Shown here one piece after another: positions 9,743 to 19,037 of a DNA stretch of 19,847 nt. The position numbers were made by a program, and so were the translations under genes. Source of the DNA: Isohypsibius dastychi (taxonomy: Eukaryota; Tardigrada; Eutardigrada; Parachela; Isohypsibiidae); assembly GCA_034696485.1 (NCBI GenBank), contig JAQIWT010000456.1, positions 1 to 19,847 on the forward strand, given 5' to 3'. The notes beneath the pieces are model-generated. The model did not search any database, was not told the origin of the DNA, and saw only the letters and a list, made by a program, of their open reading frames with translations. How positions within the stretch are numbered: position 1 is the stretch's first letter; every line of letters starts with the position of its first letter.

Positions 9743-10402
9743 CAAATTAGTAGTAGATACAGGCGCTGGTCGTGCTTCCAGCCGCTCGCTGTGGCGAATG
9801 AATTTCCAAACGATGAATAAATCCACGTCCAGCTCGTCTACAGTGAACCTGTCCGAAAATTGTCATTTTCGTTGCACATTCAGACGAGAATGCACGAATC
9901 AAAGAACAAGGGCACGCAGTTCGATATCTTGGACAACGCGATTAACCTTGAATCTGTGCAAAAAGCTGCATACTTTATTCGTTATTCCTGACTTTACTGA
10001 AAGATCATGGTTCGACTTGAAAAGGAGAGGTTGCTGGCTCGGAAAGTGTTGAGGCTCCAGGGAAGAATTTCGTCCAAAGTTATTGTTCGTGAGCATCGGG
10101 AAACAAAACAAAGCCAGCCCACTGAAGAAGAGCTAAGGGAAGCGTACGTGGTATTTGAATCGCTGAGACTCGGTATGCTTACTAAGTGTCTTTTCAAAAC
10201 TAAAGCCAACGGAAATTCTGGCAACGAAATTTTGGTATTTTTCAAATATCCATCGGGCCTAGTGAATCAATCAGTTCTTGAAGAACAGGGTATACGTTTC
10301 ATCGATGATTCAAGATTGTCCCTCAGAGAACCAACACGGTCACAGCGATATTTGCAAAGTCTGGTCTCCGATCGACGTTTGTTCAAACGCCGCATCTTCT
10401 GA
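9743..10402 (+). pseudogene. 220-codon frame of unknown family with three internal stops
   Basis: A single plus frame runs 660 bp, interrupted only by TAA at 9,818-9,820 and TGA at 9,989-9,991 and 9,998-10,000. The pieces read as ordinary globular protein: FQPLAVANEFPNDE, then VQLVYSEPVRKLSFSLHIQ and KGTQFDILDNAINLESVQK, then from an ATG at 10,007 a 131-codon open stretch with EELREAYVVFESLRLGMLTK, EILVFFKYPSGLVNQSVLEE and GIRFIDDSRLSLREPTRS. Retention of one frame over this length argues for a once-coding gene with few indels. The last 131 codons could still be expressed alone from 10,007. I recognise no domain. Neighbours on both sides are relics of unclear type. Confidence 0.55.
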
Positions 10403-11300
10403 TAAGAGAAATATTTGTGAAATATCTATCAACTTTTACCGTTTTGTATGATGAGATTTCTAGACGAAATGGACTGCCTCTTGCAATGCAACGGTTTCCT
10501 CAGCGGCGAGATGTGTTTGAGGTTTGGCTACAGTCCCCCGGTTGTTCATCTTGATTTCGCGCCACCTGGCTGAGATCAAAGTCTACATCTTTCTTGGGAT
10601 TTACGCCTTCTATGATATTCACAGATTTATCGAAAATGACAATGACTCTTTGAAACTCCGACAAGAAATACCTCTGGGCTCAGTTGACCTTTACAAGCCA
10701 TTATTCGGTTAATTTTGTTGCTTCATGCTCGACCCTAGATACTTTTCGAGTCGCTACAGTGTTGAGAATGATTGCTTGCACGTTTTCGTCGTCACGAGAA
10801 TCACCGAAATATATTCAAAAACCGGTGGATGAGCGGGAACATAATGAGATCGTCGTATTTAACAGTCTTGATTCGATCGCGTCTATACCTGTTGGTAAAA
10901 TTTTCCGGCAATGCTTTGATTGGTGGTTTTTTCATCATGTTTTTTTTCTCTGCTCTTCTCGAAACTTCCTTCAGATACCTTACGGATGACTACCAAGAAA
11001 AGTTCTGGACCATGAAAGTCTGTCAATGACCTGTTTGGCAGAACTGAAGACATTGAAACCATAATCGTTGAGCGTTTATGAAAACGTTCTTCGATGAGTT
11101 CGATAAACTGGTCAAAAAATCGCACAGCTTCCATACTATTGCGAAACAGTCTTGAGTCGTCCACGACTATACTCATTGTTGTTTCCATGCTTTAGACAAG
11201 TTTTATGTGATGTATACATGGTCGCTCATTGAACGACTTTTCTGAGCATCTGCGGAATCCATTCTTCTTTTCGTAGATATTGCTCTTGAATGTTTCTAGA
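10403..11300. other. Ambiguous stretch; 101-codon minus frame at 10,883-11,188
   Basis: The best frame is on the minus strand (MEAVRFFDQFIELIEERFHK, then STIMVSMSSVLPNRSLTDF). It ends its protein-like part at VIRK followed by a donor-like GTATCT, and a further minus piece (DRIKTVKYDDLIMFPLIHRF) lies near 10,800-10,890. A 101-codon plus frame overlaps (10,684-10,989). The helix-then-strand pattern ending in LPNRS is loosely reminiscent of SGNH-type hydrolases, but no catalytic block is visible and this is a guess only. Confidence 0.25.
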
Positions 11301-12088
11301 ATGTGGACTGTCAGCCGCACACGCCCTAGCCCCATTGCACAGTCAATGTTTTTAGCTCAAGGTATGAACTTGGAAGAGCCAGTTCTTGAAGAATTTCTGA
11401 AGCCTGCTTTGAACCATTGAGTCATCTCAACTGACCCAGAAACTCAAGTTTAAAAACGCCAAGTCGAATTTGAAGTTTTTGGTTTGTTCACCAGTCACGG
11501 AGCTTGTTTGGAGTGATTTCTCATCGTACGCGATTGAGCACAAATTTTCACCGATAGCGAAAAAAATATCAAGCAGCAACATGAAGGATGTTCATCTAGT
11601 CGACCAGCGTGTTTTGATGTCACTGATGAGTGTTTTCCTCTGTAAGCCGAGATAAGTGGCTGTTTTTTCGGGAGTTCTCACCACGCTTTAGACTCACCAA
11701 CAACGCAGTAGTTTCAGTGAGTTAGCTGGTAACCTTATTTATTCCAGTGACTTTGCGTGGTTGATCGTGTCCAGGTTCAGCGAGTGAGCAAAACATTGTA
11801 CGAACTCTAAACTCGCGCGTAAATTTTCTCTCGGATAAATGTAAAAGACATCAAAAAGAAATATTGTTGACGGCACTTCGTGACCGCTTAACGACCGCTC
11901 ATTTGCTCATCATCTTTCATGAATATAAGGGTATGGTAGCTATCGACACTACCGCTCAAAAGTATTACGAGCGCCGAATCGCCGAGTTAGAAATTTGCCG
12001 AATGGGACCTGAAGCAACGATGGGGGTGACTTGCAACGATTACCAAATGAAAGCTCTGGGCCTAGTTGTTCGGCGGTGGTTGGCGTAG
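11301..12088 (+). pseudogene. Broken plus-strand coding relic of unknown family
   Basis: An ATG at 11,301 opens 39 codons (SPIAQSMFLAQGMNLEEPVL, then EEFLKPALNH) to a TGA at 11,418. The same frame continues through two more stops as VISTDPETQV and KRQVEFEVFGLFTSHGACLE. After a frame change, 11,470-11,655 gives EHKFSPIAKKISSSNMKDVH. A last open piece, 11,864-12,088, gives RLTTAHLLIIFHEYKGMVAI and YYERRIAELEICRMGPEATM, ending in a stop. Pieces such as VQRVSKTLYEL and IFSRINVKDIKK in between (about 11,770-11,860) suggest continuity. No motif was identified. It ends tail-to-tail with the minus-strand relic that begins 65 bp further on. Confidence 0.4.
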
Positions 12089-12152
12089 AGCATCGTCGAT
12101 GGCGTGGGGCGATTGAACCGCGGGTGAATTTGGTTTAGTATTCCATCTTGGT

Positions 12153-13161
12153 TCACATGAGTTCCATAACTGGAACAACGGTATTCGCCAAAGTGAACAT
12201 ACCCCGACATGTTGGACCCCAATCGATGTGGATGAAGTCAGAGCTGTAGCTCACCACAACCATGTCACCAGTCTATAAATGAGAATCGAATCAGTATTCA
12301 ATTAAAATAACATTTAAGCGCAGTCGCTAAGCGTAGTCAACCGTAGGCACTTGTTGCACGTTTTTGATGACGGGCATACTTCAGTGCAACTGCTGAAGTG
12401 AGGTATAGAATCAATGCCAGTCGACCGGGTCTCAATTCACAGTCACCCACCTTGGGATAGTTCGCTGAACTGCACATTTCTGGTCATTCAGTTTTTTGAC
12501 AATTTTCACCATCCATTCGCTATATTTGATGAAATCGAGCGCAGCCATTGAGTGAGGGCCAGTTGTGTTACATCAATCACGCCCGTGGCAACAGAATGTT
12601 TAACGAATTGTTTCATGAGTGGAACATGTGGTCGATAATTTTGTTGATATCAAGAGGAATGTAAGCTGCGGTGCTGTTGTTTAAATAATTCAGAAACTTC
12701 AGTTTTATACCTCGGACTTAGAAAATGTCAGGGTTCTTTTCAACATTCCGTAAGTGTCGGGCGGGCTTCAGGTGGGGAGATGAAGTTCCTCACGTTGGAG
12801 AACAATCCTCCAGAATTCTCGAAGCGATAAGTGGAGAGTATCATTTCGCTGAATGATCCTGCATTCAACAAGTTCAGCGATGAAACTTGAATAGGTTCTA
12901 CTGTTGGTCAACCCAGTAATGACGCAATTGATGCAGAGTAGCTTGCCATTTACAAGGTCAAAAATTGCGGCTGATTAGCGTCATTAACTTAGATGGTGGT
13001 CACTTCCTCGATAATTTTCACCAAGATGCAACAATTTCACCCAGATGAATTTGGTAAAACGCATTCAAGTTAAGATCTCGCACTCGATTCATGGTTAAAT
13101 CGTTAAGTTCAAGAACAACATTATTGTGAGCTGACATTTTCATCAATACTGTCTTGTCAGA
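12153..13161 (-). pseudogene. C-terminal exons of a minus-strand membrane-protein relic
   Basis: Four minus-strand pieces follow one another. Piece 13,161-13,018 opens after CAATTCAG and gives NVVLELNDLTMNRVRDLNLN. Piece 12,907-12,740 gives SEMILSTYRFENSGGLFSNV. The third is near 12,620-12,447: MKQFVKHSVATGVID, a frame slip, then MAALDFIKYSEWMVKIVKKL to IPRW at a GTGACT donor. The fourth, 12,272-12,153, opens after CATTTATAG and gives MVVVSYSSDFIHIDWGPTC to a TGA. The last two pieces join in phase 0 across a 174-nt intron (12,273-12,446) and could on their own encode a 73-residue product from the ATG at 12,548. The first two end in stops or weak donors, so the locus as a whole seems disabled. 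The family is unknown; it is probably the 3' part of the relic described next. Confidence 0.45.
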
Positions 13162-13265
13162 CTGAATTGAACAACTGGACGCAAGTGTGCTTTGTTTCCT
13201 CTTTGTTTCCAGAACCCGAAAAAAAACACTTTAAAATTATCAGTCGGCTGGTTCGCGAAAAAAAG

Positions 13266-14180
13266 CTATGTCTTTTCGGTAAACAAAGTAGCTGGTTTTT
13301 CTGCTTCTATATGCCAAAAAACCTCCATTTCTTCTCCACTTTCTTCTTCAAAGTTTTCCGGGCCTGTCATCGGCGTTTTGGTCCGAATAATTGTTTCCAA
13401 CCTAGCGCGATGTTGATTTTCGAATTTGTAGAACACAATGATGTGGGTGAGTTTCAAGGGCCATAACGGTTGTTTGAACCAAAGTCCCACTGCAACTGCC
13501 AAGATGAATAGTTAAAAACGTCAGGAGAAACGAAAGGACACAAACGCTGAAATATAATCAGCGGGATATTCTGGAAGAAAAGAGTAAAATCAAACATGAT
13601 TCCAAACTCACATGAGCAGGATAACTTCTTTTTCAGCCGGGTTTGTGAAAGTGCTAGCGTAGAAAATCCCAAGACTGCGAATGCATTCGAGCCGAGCATT
13701 AAAATCCCGCAAGTGTTGGTTCAGCATCGGTATCCCTCCCGCAATGTGGGCTGCATGCATTTGGACTTCCCCATTAAGAAAAACTAAGTGCCTGTAGAGA
13801 AACGTCATAGCCTTGAAAACTCGGTCGGTACAAAATAGCCTGTCGTTTTTGGTCGACCCAGGTGTCGACGACGGCTTCGATGTTGAATGTCCAACCTTGC
13901 ATGTATCTGACTTTAAGGAGAGAAAAAGTTTCGGTATATCGTCGTTTTTCGTCTGGTTTGACAGTATCGATTACTGGGTTCGTATGTGAGGGTGACGGTG
14001 GATTTGTTAGTATGTCAAATGTCCAAGAATCGGGATTATACAAGGAAGATGACAAGGTGGCTCGTCAGGTTGGAATTGGCTTATCAATCTCGTGTAGATA
14101 TGAATCAATATCCCGCCGATCAGGATCGGGTGACGGAACAAGAGCTTCTCGGAAATCCCAAAGCTCTATTTCGTTGACTC
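13266..14180 (-). pseudogene. N-terminal and transmembrane part of a minus-strand membrane-protein relic
   Basis: From 14,180 leftwards: REALVPSPDPDRRDIDSYLH, a stop, then NPDSWTFDILTNPPSPSHT and a 60-residue piece with VRYMQGWTFNIEAVVDTW to 13,774. One base of slip leads into GEVQMHAAHIAGGIPMLNQH and FNARLECIRSLGIFYASTF. A phase-2 GTGAGT donor at 13,611 and a TATTTCAG acceptor give a 65-nt intron, beyond which comes a hydrophobic span (CVLSFLLTFLTI). After another one-base slip follow LFILAVAVGLWF and a charged tail (FYKFENQHRARLETII, ENFEEESGEEMEVFW). The layout suggests an extracellular or lumenal domain, one membrane span and a cytoplasmic tail. The family is not recognised. The N-terminal stretch is the one duplicated at 8,807-8,989. 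Confidence 0.45.
13948..14167 (+). repeat. Direct repeat, copy 2 (partner at 8,807-8,989)
   Basis: This is the second copy of the repeated segment, same orientation, starting CGTCTGGTTTGA at 13,950 and ending near AAGCTCT. On the minus strand it lies inside the membrane-protein relic. Compared with copy 1, several differences in the protein-matching core are synonymous (for example CCC/CCA, GTG/GTA, ACG/ACT), in keeping with descent under coding constraint. Confidence 0.8.
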
Positions 14181-14947
14181 TAAACGGACTACCCATCTAC
14201 CAAGAACAAAGCCGAGATCGAGTACCACCAAATTTAGGAAGAGTTTTGTCCCAGAATGATTATTCTGAGAAAACTAAGCTCGATTCTCTCGATAAAATAT
14301 CATGACGAGTCGAATCAAGGTTTTTAATCGAACGTCGTTACTCACTGGCACCAAAACAATTACGAAATGAATTTTGTTGGCCAAGGCCTATGAAGAATGA
14401 ATCACCATAACTTAATCGATCATGGGACAAGAGAGGTTTTTTTCGAAAAAACGCAATGCGACAAAAAATATGGAGACAGAAGTGTTGATCAAAATGCTGA
14501 TTCTCTGTCGTCTTTCTTCGTGCTTCATGCGAGCATTTGATTATCGAATCCATGAAGTGCTGAACCGAGATGTTATTCTTACTCGGGGAGTTGTGGATTT
14601 CAGAAGATCACAGAAAAGTTTTCAGAATAAGACATTGGGTTGCAACATCGTCTCCAACCCGAAAGGAGAATGAGCGAGAGATTTAAGGATCTTAACGCGG
14701 CTTCATGACACGAGTTATTTTTGTTTAATTTTTTTTATTCAGCCAAGCGCTGATACAATAAAAGTTTGCGAACATGACGGCATTGCAGATTTTTGACTTT
14801 CAGGTGTTTAGGCTCACCCAGGTCTTTGTGTCTTCATGAAATCCTGAATTGGTCCAGGGAGTCCGCGAATATTCGTAGAAAATATATATCAGAGTGAAGG
14901 TCATTATTCCGTTCGTGCATAAGTTGGGTTGGCCACTCGTGTGTGAC
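14181..14947. other. Undecided stretch with an 83-codon plus frame
   Basis: A plus frame at 14,422-14,673 (RFFSKKRNATKNMETEVLIK, then HEVLNRDVILTRGVVDFRRS) overlaps a 71-codon minus frame (14,338-14,553). Neither shows a motif or splice sites. The rest (14,674-14,947) is AT-rich, with a long T run near 14,720-14,740 and nothing else visible. Confidence 0.25.
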
Positions 14948-15070
14948 ATGTTTACATGTACGATTATTTATAGCGATTTAACCACACGTATGCCGGATTG
15001 GTTCTCAAGAGTGAGCGCAAAAAGGCTTAGTGATAATCATGACGATGATGACATTGCGAAAAAAGGGTGA
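14948..15070 (+). CDS. Possible first exon or 40-codon small ORF
   Basis: An ATG at 14,948 opens 40 codons (MFTCTIIYS, then RMPDWFSRVSAKRLSDNHDD) to a TGA at 15,068. The hydrophilic, Asp-rich end and a donor-like GG|GTGACA next to the stop fit a first exon. Joining it in phase 2 to the acceptor at 15,225 gives RKKECAVVREVGTERM and then a stop; the longer frame of that exon needs phase 1. The relation between the two is therefore unsettled. Confidence 0.3.
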   Translation: MFTCTIIYSDLTTRMPDWFSRVSAKRLSDNHDDDDIAKKG

Positions 15071-15225
15071 CAGATTGGTGTTTGAAATGGATTGTGAGTT
15101 GTTTTGCCAGTGAGGAATTGATTCAACTGACCAGAAACAGGTTTATGTGGTATCGAACTTGGAATGCCGTCCCGTTTTCTAGTGCACGTCCATCTGCTTT
15201 TGTTCTTACATTCATTTCGAAACAG

Positions 15226-15389
15226 GAGAAAAAAAGAATGCGCTGTTGTCCGTGAAGTTGGAACCGAGAGAATGGAACAGAATGGATGAACGACAAATGC
15301 TTAAGCGGCCACTCACGGGCACTCCGACGCTTGATTGCATCGGTCAGCTCATGGATTTAGGGTCATCGTTGAATCAACGGGTTCTTTGA
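15226..15389 (+). CDS. Exon-like open frame of unknown protein
   Basis: After an ATTTCGAAACAG acceptor the frame reads EKKNALLSVKLEPREWNRMD, RQMLKRPLTGTPTLDCIGQL and MDLGSSLNQRVL, then a TGA at 15,387. The composition is convincing for a short coding exon. A donor-like CGG|GTTCTT just before the stop is an alternative end. No family is recognised. It may be part of a gene whose first exon is the 40-codon frame at 14,948. Confidence 0.35.
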
Positions 15390-15853
15390 GTTTAATTCTA
15401 CGGTCATGTGGAACCCGTGTGAATGAATTATGGTTGCCGGCGTGTCCACTTTTTTGGTGAACTCTTCAGATGGTTGATTGATTATTTCGGCGATTATGTT
15501 GATTCATTATAACAGCAGTCGTTTGTTTCAGTTTGCAAGTGTATGCGTCGATAGTGGAAGCAACTCCAAGTGCCGATTTGATTTGATGTGTTTGTTTCAA
15601 TTTCGAGGTCACAAACGGTGGTCAAAATAACCATTGCAATTTGTGAAACACTCCAGTCTACACAAAACGCCAAAGTATTCAGGAACAAACGTGAACATAC
15701 ATACGTACACAGTCACAAACTGAGACATGAAGATGCCGTCACCTCTGATTCGCAATTCGGATTACCGTTTTTTTTATTTACCTCGCTTGCAGCCTTTTAT
15801 TCACTTTGCAGTTTCCGTCGGAATAGATACTGCAAGTGCCGGTGGCGAACCAT
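15390..15853. other. No supported gene
   Basis: Only frames that read in several directions are present, such as 128 codons at 15,588-15,974 (+) against 95 codons at 15,778-16,065 (-). I see no motif, repeat or RNA gene. Immediately before the ATG at 15,854 is a likely 5' flank of the AT-hook locus. Confidence 0.35.
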
Positions 15854-18047
15854 ATGGCGGACGAGGTCGGTGGAGTCCATAGCTCGGTTAAAGCATCGTT
15901 CCCGTCGACAGGTAAGGGCTGTTCCAGCGGGTCATCGCTGTTGTCGAATAATATGTCCCGCGAATGAAGCTTGATCTCCAGCTTTGTGACCGCATATACA
16001 GAAATAAATTCAAGACATGGCCGCGTGAGGTTTCTGGTGCTTCTTCGAGTTCTTTTTATATACACATGGACCTAATCAATTCTCTTCTACCTCGCTGTAA
16101 CAAATGTTCACACCTTTGGTTCCTAATTTCAGAATAAAAGACAGTTGCAACGCCGCTCGGTCTCTTAAAGCTAATTCATTGCGAATCAGTGTTGTGACGT
16201 CAGTAACATGTTTGTTTTTCAATTTTCACAAGTTTGCAAAGAGACATGGGACCACGAGCAGTAAGTCAATACATTTCTCTCTCTCTCTTTTTCACACAAG
16301 GGCTTGTACTAACTCACCTTCCGGATTCTTGATTTTTTTTGTTTCTTCTATTTGTGATGTGGGGTTCGGATTTGACGTGCCGGTCCTACTGGAGAATGAC
16401 AGGCGGCTTGTGGTTGTGTGGTCTATCGAAACTGAGTCGCATGCCGGCCGGTTTGAGAGGGTGTCTGGGGCCAGATACGAATTTCCTGCGGCAGACCAGC
16501 TGATGTCACGGAGCCGGTGAACAGGTCAGTACATGGCTGGGTACCGATGACCACAAAGGACCTGAAGATGGCTGTGTTTGCAAGTAGCTTGATCGTCAAC
16601 ACACCACGAGCTTGTTCATGTACCGGCTTGATGCCATGCCACAGAGCCGGTGAACAGCTCTGTATTTTGATTAGGGAGACAATTAGTGAAGTCGGTTTAG
16701 CTTTGTAGACCCTTATATAATTGTTTCAGGTGACGATCCAGCACAGCCAACTTCATCTCAAGTTGCTTCAACTTTCATGAATCTTGCCATGGATGGTAAG
16801 AAGCTTGTTGTATGATTCTCATCTGAATCCGGTATGAAATTGGGGTTTTTCAGAAGCAGCGTAAAACTCGAACATTCCAGGTAAACGTAAGTCGTACCAA
16901 ACCTTCATCTTATCAAAAGGATCTCGCTCAACCAGTTGGCTTACTTGATTTTAGCATAACCAGCAGGTAATACGGTTGCACCTGGGCAAATTGCCACCAG
17001 CGAACCAAAGTAAAACACACTTCAAGAAGCCACGGATGATTCCTCGGACGATTCTGGAGGTATGACGGAAGAAGAGGCTTTTCTGTCTGAAGATATTGAA
17101 CAAAAATTATTTTAATATTTCAGATGGAACTAACGTCCCACCTGCAGCAAATTCCACCTTATTTCAAATCTCGAGAAGATTTTATGCTGTAAATTCTCTG
17201 TTGTAAAGAGGCCTTCAAGGAACTCGAATCGATCGCCACACTCCCGGATGTACCGGTTGAAGTGAAACAACATGCAGCTAAACTAAACGTGAGTTCATAA
17301 CGTTTCTTCTCCCCAAGCTTTATTTTTAATTAATTCTTCTGACAGCAAACTGGGACTTTCGTTTCGGGATCTTCAGACTTTGAGAAATTTGTTCGTAATA
17401 GTGAAAAACTCCCGTACGAATACTGGGATGACGAGCTGGGAATCGATGGAGAAATTGTGGAGGATTCGGAGTCTGAAGAGGAGGATGAGGAACCAACAAC
17501 TCTCGTTCAACGTCCGACTGAACGCGGCTCGGGTGTGCAGATCGTCTTTGTTTCAGAAAGTGCAGCTCGCCAGTATCTGGACTCACGAGACGCATCAACC
17601 AGCGGGCCAGCATCATCCAGCACTGCAGCAGGTTCTGTTATTGCCACGATGAGAAAGACTGCCGGACTTGAGCCGTCCGGAAAACAGACGACCAAAGTTG
17701 GGAAAAAGGCCGCATCTGGAATTCATGCAGAAAAGGAATTTCCGGAGGATTCTGATGCTCGTTTTGATCAAGCTATGCAACAAGCAGCCAAAGAGCGTGA
17801 AAAGAATAAGGGTGGAGTGGGGACGAAGCGTCGTGGACGTCCACCAGCTCGTCGTCCCGGAGGGACAACTCTGGCAACAACTCATGCGGAATCGGCCAAA
17901 AAGAACAAAGCAGGCGGTAGTTCTGGAGCAGAAAGCGGCAGTCGTGGAGGAATTGGAATGCATGGAGGGGCAGGTGCCAGTCGAGGAATGGGAATCAATC
18001 TTCGTCCCAAACGTTATTATGGACCTCCTGGACCTCCACCAACGTAG
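15854..18047 (+). CDS. Acidic, Ser-rich AT-hook-type nuclear protein (5' half possibly damaged)
   Basis: The proposed exons are: 15,854-15,911 (MADEVGGVHSSVKASFPST, strong donor CAG|GTAAGG); 16,730-16,795 (DDPAQPTSSQVASTFMNLAM), bounded by TTTCAG and GTAAG; 16,967-17,059 (NTVAPGQIATSEPK, TAA at 17,011, then EATDDSSDDSG); 17,124-17,288; and 17,346-18,047. The first three keep phase 1 throughout. The last intron (17,289-17,345, 57 nt) joins HAAKLN to QTGTFVSG in frame. The 233-codon final exon has an acidic patch (EDSESEEEDEEP), an AT-hook core at 17,826-17,843 (KRRGRP) within a basic Arg/Pro/Gly run, a Gly-rich segment and a GPPGPPPT end. AT-hooks bind the minor groove of AT-rich DNA, so a chromatin role is inferred. 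The oddities are the TAA in exon 3, and that exon 4 carries the frame of KEAFKELESIATLPDVPVE only past a TAA at 17,190. Either the splicing differs from this model or the 5' half is decaying. Confidence 0.55.
16104..16520 (+). other. Open frame inside the first large intron of the AT-hook locus
   Basis: A 138-codon frame ends in a GC-richer, protein-like stretch (DVGFGFDVPVLLENDRRLVV, then RFERVSGARYEFPAADQLMS). It lies between the proposed first and second exons and has no clean phase-1 splice pair. It may be an alternative exon, a separate small gene or chance. A donor-like GCA|GTAAGT at 16,260 follows a short ATG frame (MGPRA). Confidence 0.25.
16276..16288 (+). repeat. Short (TC)n microsatellite
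   Basis: Thirteen bases of alternating T and C sit in a pyrimidine-rich tract between two coding-like stretches. It may serve as an ordinary intronic polypyrimidine tract. Confidence 0.8.
16507..16657 (+). repeat. Short direct repeat pair, 133 bp apart
   Basis: CAC(G/A)GAGCCGGTGAACAG occurs at 16,507-16,524 and again at 16,640-16,657 with a single mismatch in 18 bases. The flanks do not match, so this is not a simple tandem duplication. It could be a remnant of a small insertion or a regulatory or chance repeat. Confidence 0.6.
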
Positions 18048-18295
18048 AAACATCCCTGTTCTGTCTGATTCAACGGTTCATCCTTTCCTTTTACCAAAAT
18101 TCTGCCTTCTTCATCATGGAAAGATCCATTCTTTTTGATAGCATTTCGGTCTAGATCATCTAGTGTAGCGAGAGAGTTTTCGGTTGGATTCTTATTCGAA
18201 TGATGACGTACAGGAGGTAATGAGTCGTACTCCATTCCATTCAGCCTGTGAGATGTTAACAAAATGATACTTGTGTTTTTCTGTATATGTAACAT
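18018..18295 (-). CDS. Minus-strand hydrophilic coding segment, 3' end of an unidentified gene
   Basis: The frame is open for about 92 codons. From the acceptor-like CATCTCACAG onward it is strongly protein-like: MEYDSLPPVRHHSNKNPTEN, LATLDDLDRNAIKKNGSFHD and EEGRILVKGKDEPLNQTEQ. Its stop falls inside the 3' end of the opposite AT-hook exon, so the two genes overlap tail-to-tail by about 30 bp if both are real. It resembles a cytoplasmic tail or disordered region. Joining it to the upstream segment (18,294-18,430) requires a one-base adjustment. No family is recognised. Confidence 0.4.
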
Positions 18296-18581
18296 TCAAA
18301 GAAGGAACAGAATAATTCTCATCCAGCCCCATATGTATCAGAAAAAGCGAACAGTTTGGGGACACACTCATATTCGCATCAGCGCTCTCTGGTAATTCAG
18401 AGAAACAACTCGAGCACCGATCAACAGCTCCTGTAAAACAGATTATTAACGTCACATAATAACTGTCAAAATTTTAAATCAATACATCATAACGGGCTTC
18501 CCGATGTATTCTGATGCGAAACATGCCACGTTTTAACCTGCAGTCGTAGATAAACCCACTCAAGCTCCTAGGCGCATTCAT
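18294..18581 (-). CDS. Minus-strand exons with Cys and N-glycosylation sites, unidentified
   Basis: A possible ATG at 18,581 opens MNAPRSLSGFIYDCRLKRG and IRIHREA to a weak donor (C|GTTATG at 18,494/18,493). A GTTTTACAG acceptor then begins AVDRCSSCFSELPESADAN and NCSLFLIHMGLDENYSVPS at 18,430, ending at a donor-like AAT|GTTACA at 18,294. Phases agree (phase 1) across the 63-nt intron. Three Asn-X-Ser/Thr sites (NMS, NCS, NYS) and a CSSC pair suggest a secreted or lumenal region, although no signal peptide is seen. It may be the upstream part of the hydrophilic segment that follows on this strand. Confidence 0.35.
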
Positions 18582-19003
18582 CTCGCAGCAGGGTTGGGAA
18601 TGTGTTATATTGCTGTAATGGAAACTGCCTATTTTCCGTAGATAGATTCCGCAGTTTCTTTCCAAAATGTGAAAACCCCAGCACATCCACCACAGCACCT
18701 CCGTTTTAAAAATACAATCAAAGCTAGTTTTTTTGTTGTTTATAAAATAGCTTCAAAATTGCTCACATCAATCGTCATTGACTCCAACCAGGGCTGAAGA
18801 TGTTCGACCCATGTTTCCACTATCCGTGCACGATCTTGATTCGGGGCTATATCTCCGATGCTCTTGGCAGGTGCGCCTTCTCTCAGTAAACAGCCGACAA
18901 TGAAGTCCAAAGCAACATCAAGCCGCATCAGGTAGGCCACAGAATCATAATATCGGTTCGGGGGCCAATTCAGTACATGCAGCCAATTGGAACAATATTC
19001 CAT
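18568..19003 (-). CDS. Small two-exon minus-strand gene, unidentified
   Basis: From the ATG at 19,003 the first exon encodes 79 residues (MEYCSNWLHVLNWPPNRYYD, SVAYLMRLDVALDFIVGCLL, PNQDRARIVETWVEHLQPWL) to a good donor GAT|GTGAGC at 18,767/18,766. A TCCATTACAG acceptor at 18,613 gives QYNTFPTLLRDECA and a TAG at 18,568. The phases match, predicting 93 residues. Without splicing the frame stops at 18,740 after NFEAIL. Upstream, the frame stays open to 19,033 behind a TTTCAG, so a further 5' exon is possible but would run through the opposite gene. The helical, Trp-rich character and lack of stops make it clearly coding. No family is recognised. Confidence 0.5.
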
Positions 19004-19037
19004 AATCCAGTACAGTAGAGTTAAAAAAAACTGAAAC

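Noticed and set aside
8807-14167. The direct repeats as LTRs of a 5-kb retrotransposon
   Set aside because: No TG...CA ends, primer-binding site, polypurine tract or reverse-transcriptase motif was seen between them, and they conserve a protein frame.
17010-17208. 17- and 20-nt GT-AG segments in the AT-hook locus as micro-introns
   Set aside because: Neither gives matching phases, and the other introns there are 57 nt or longer.
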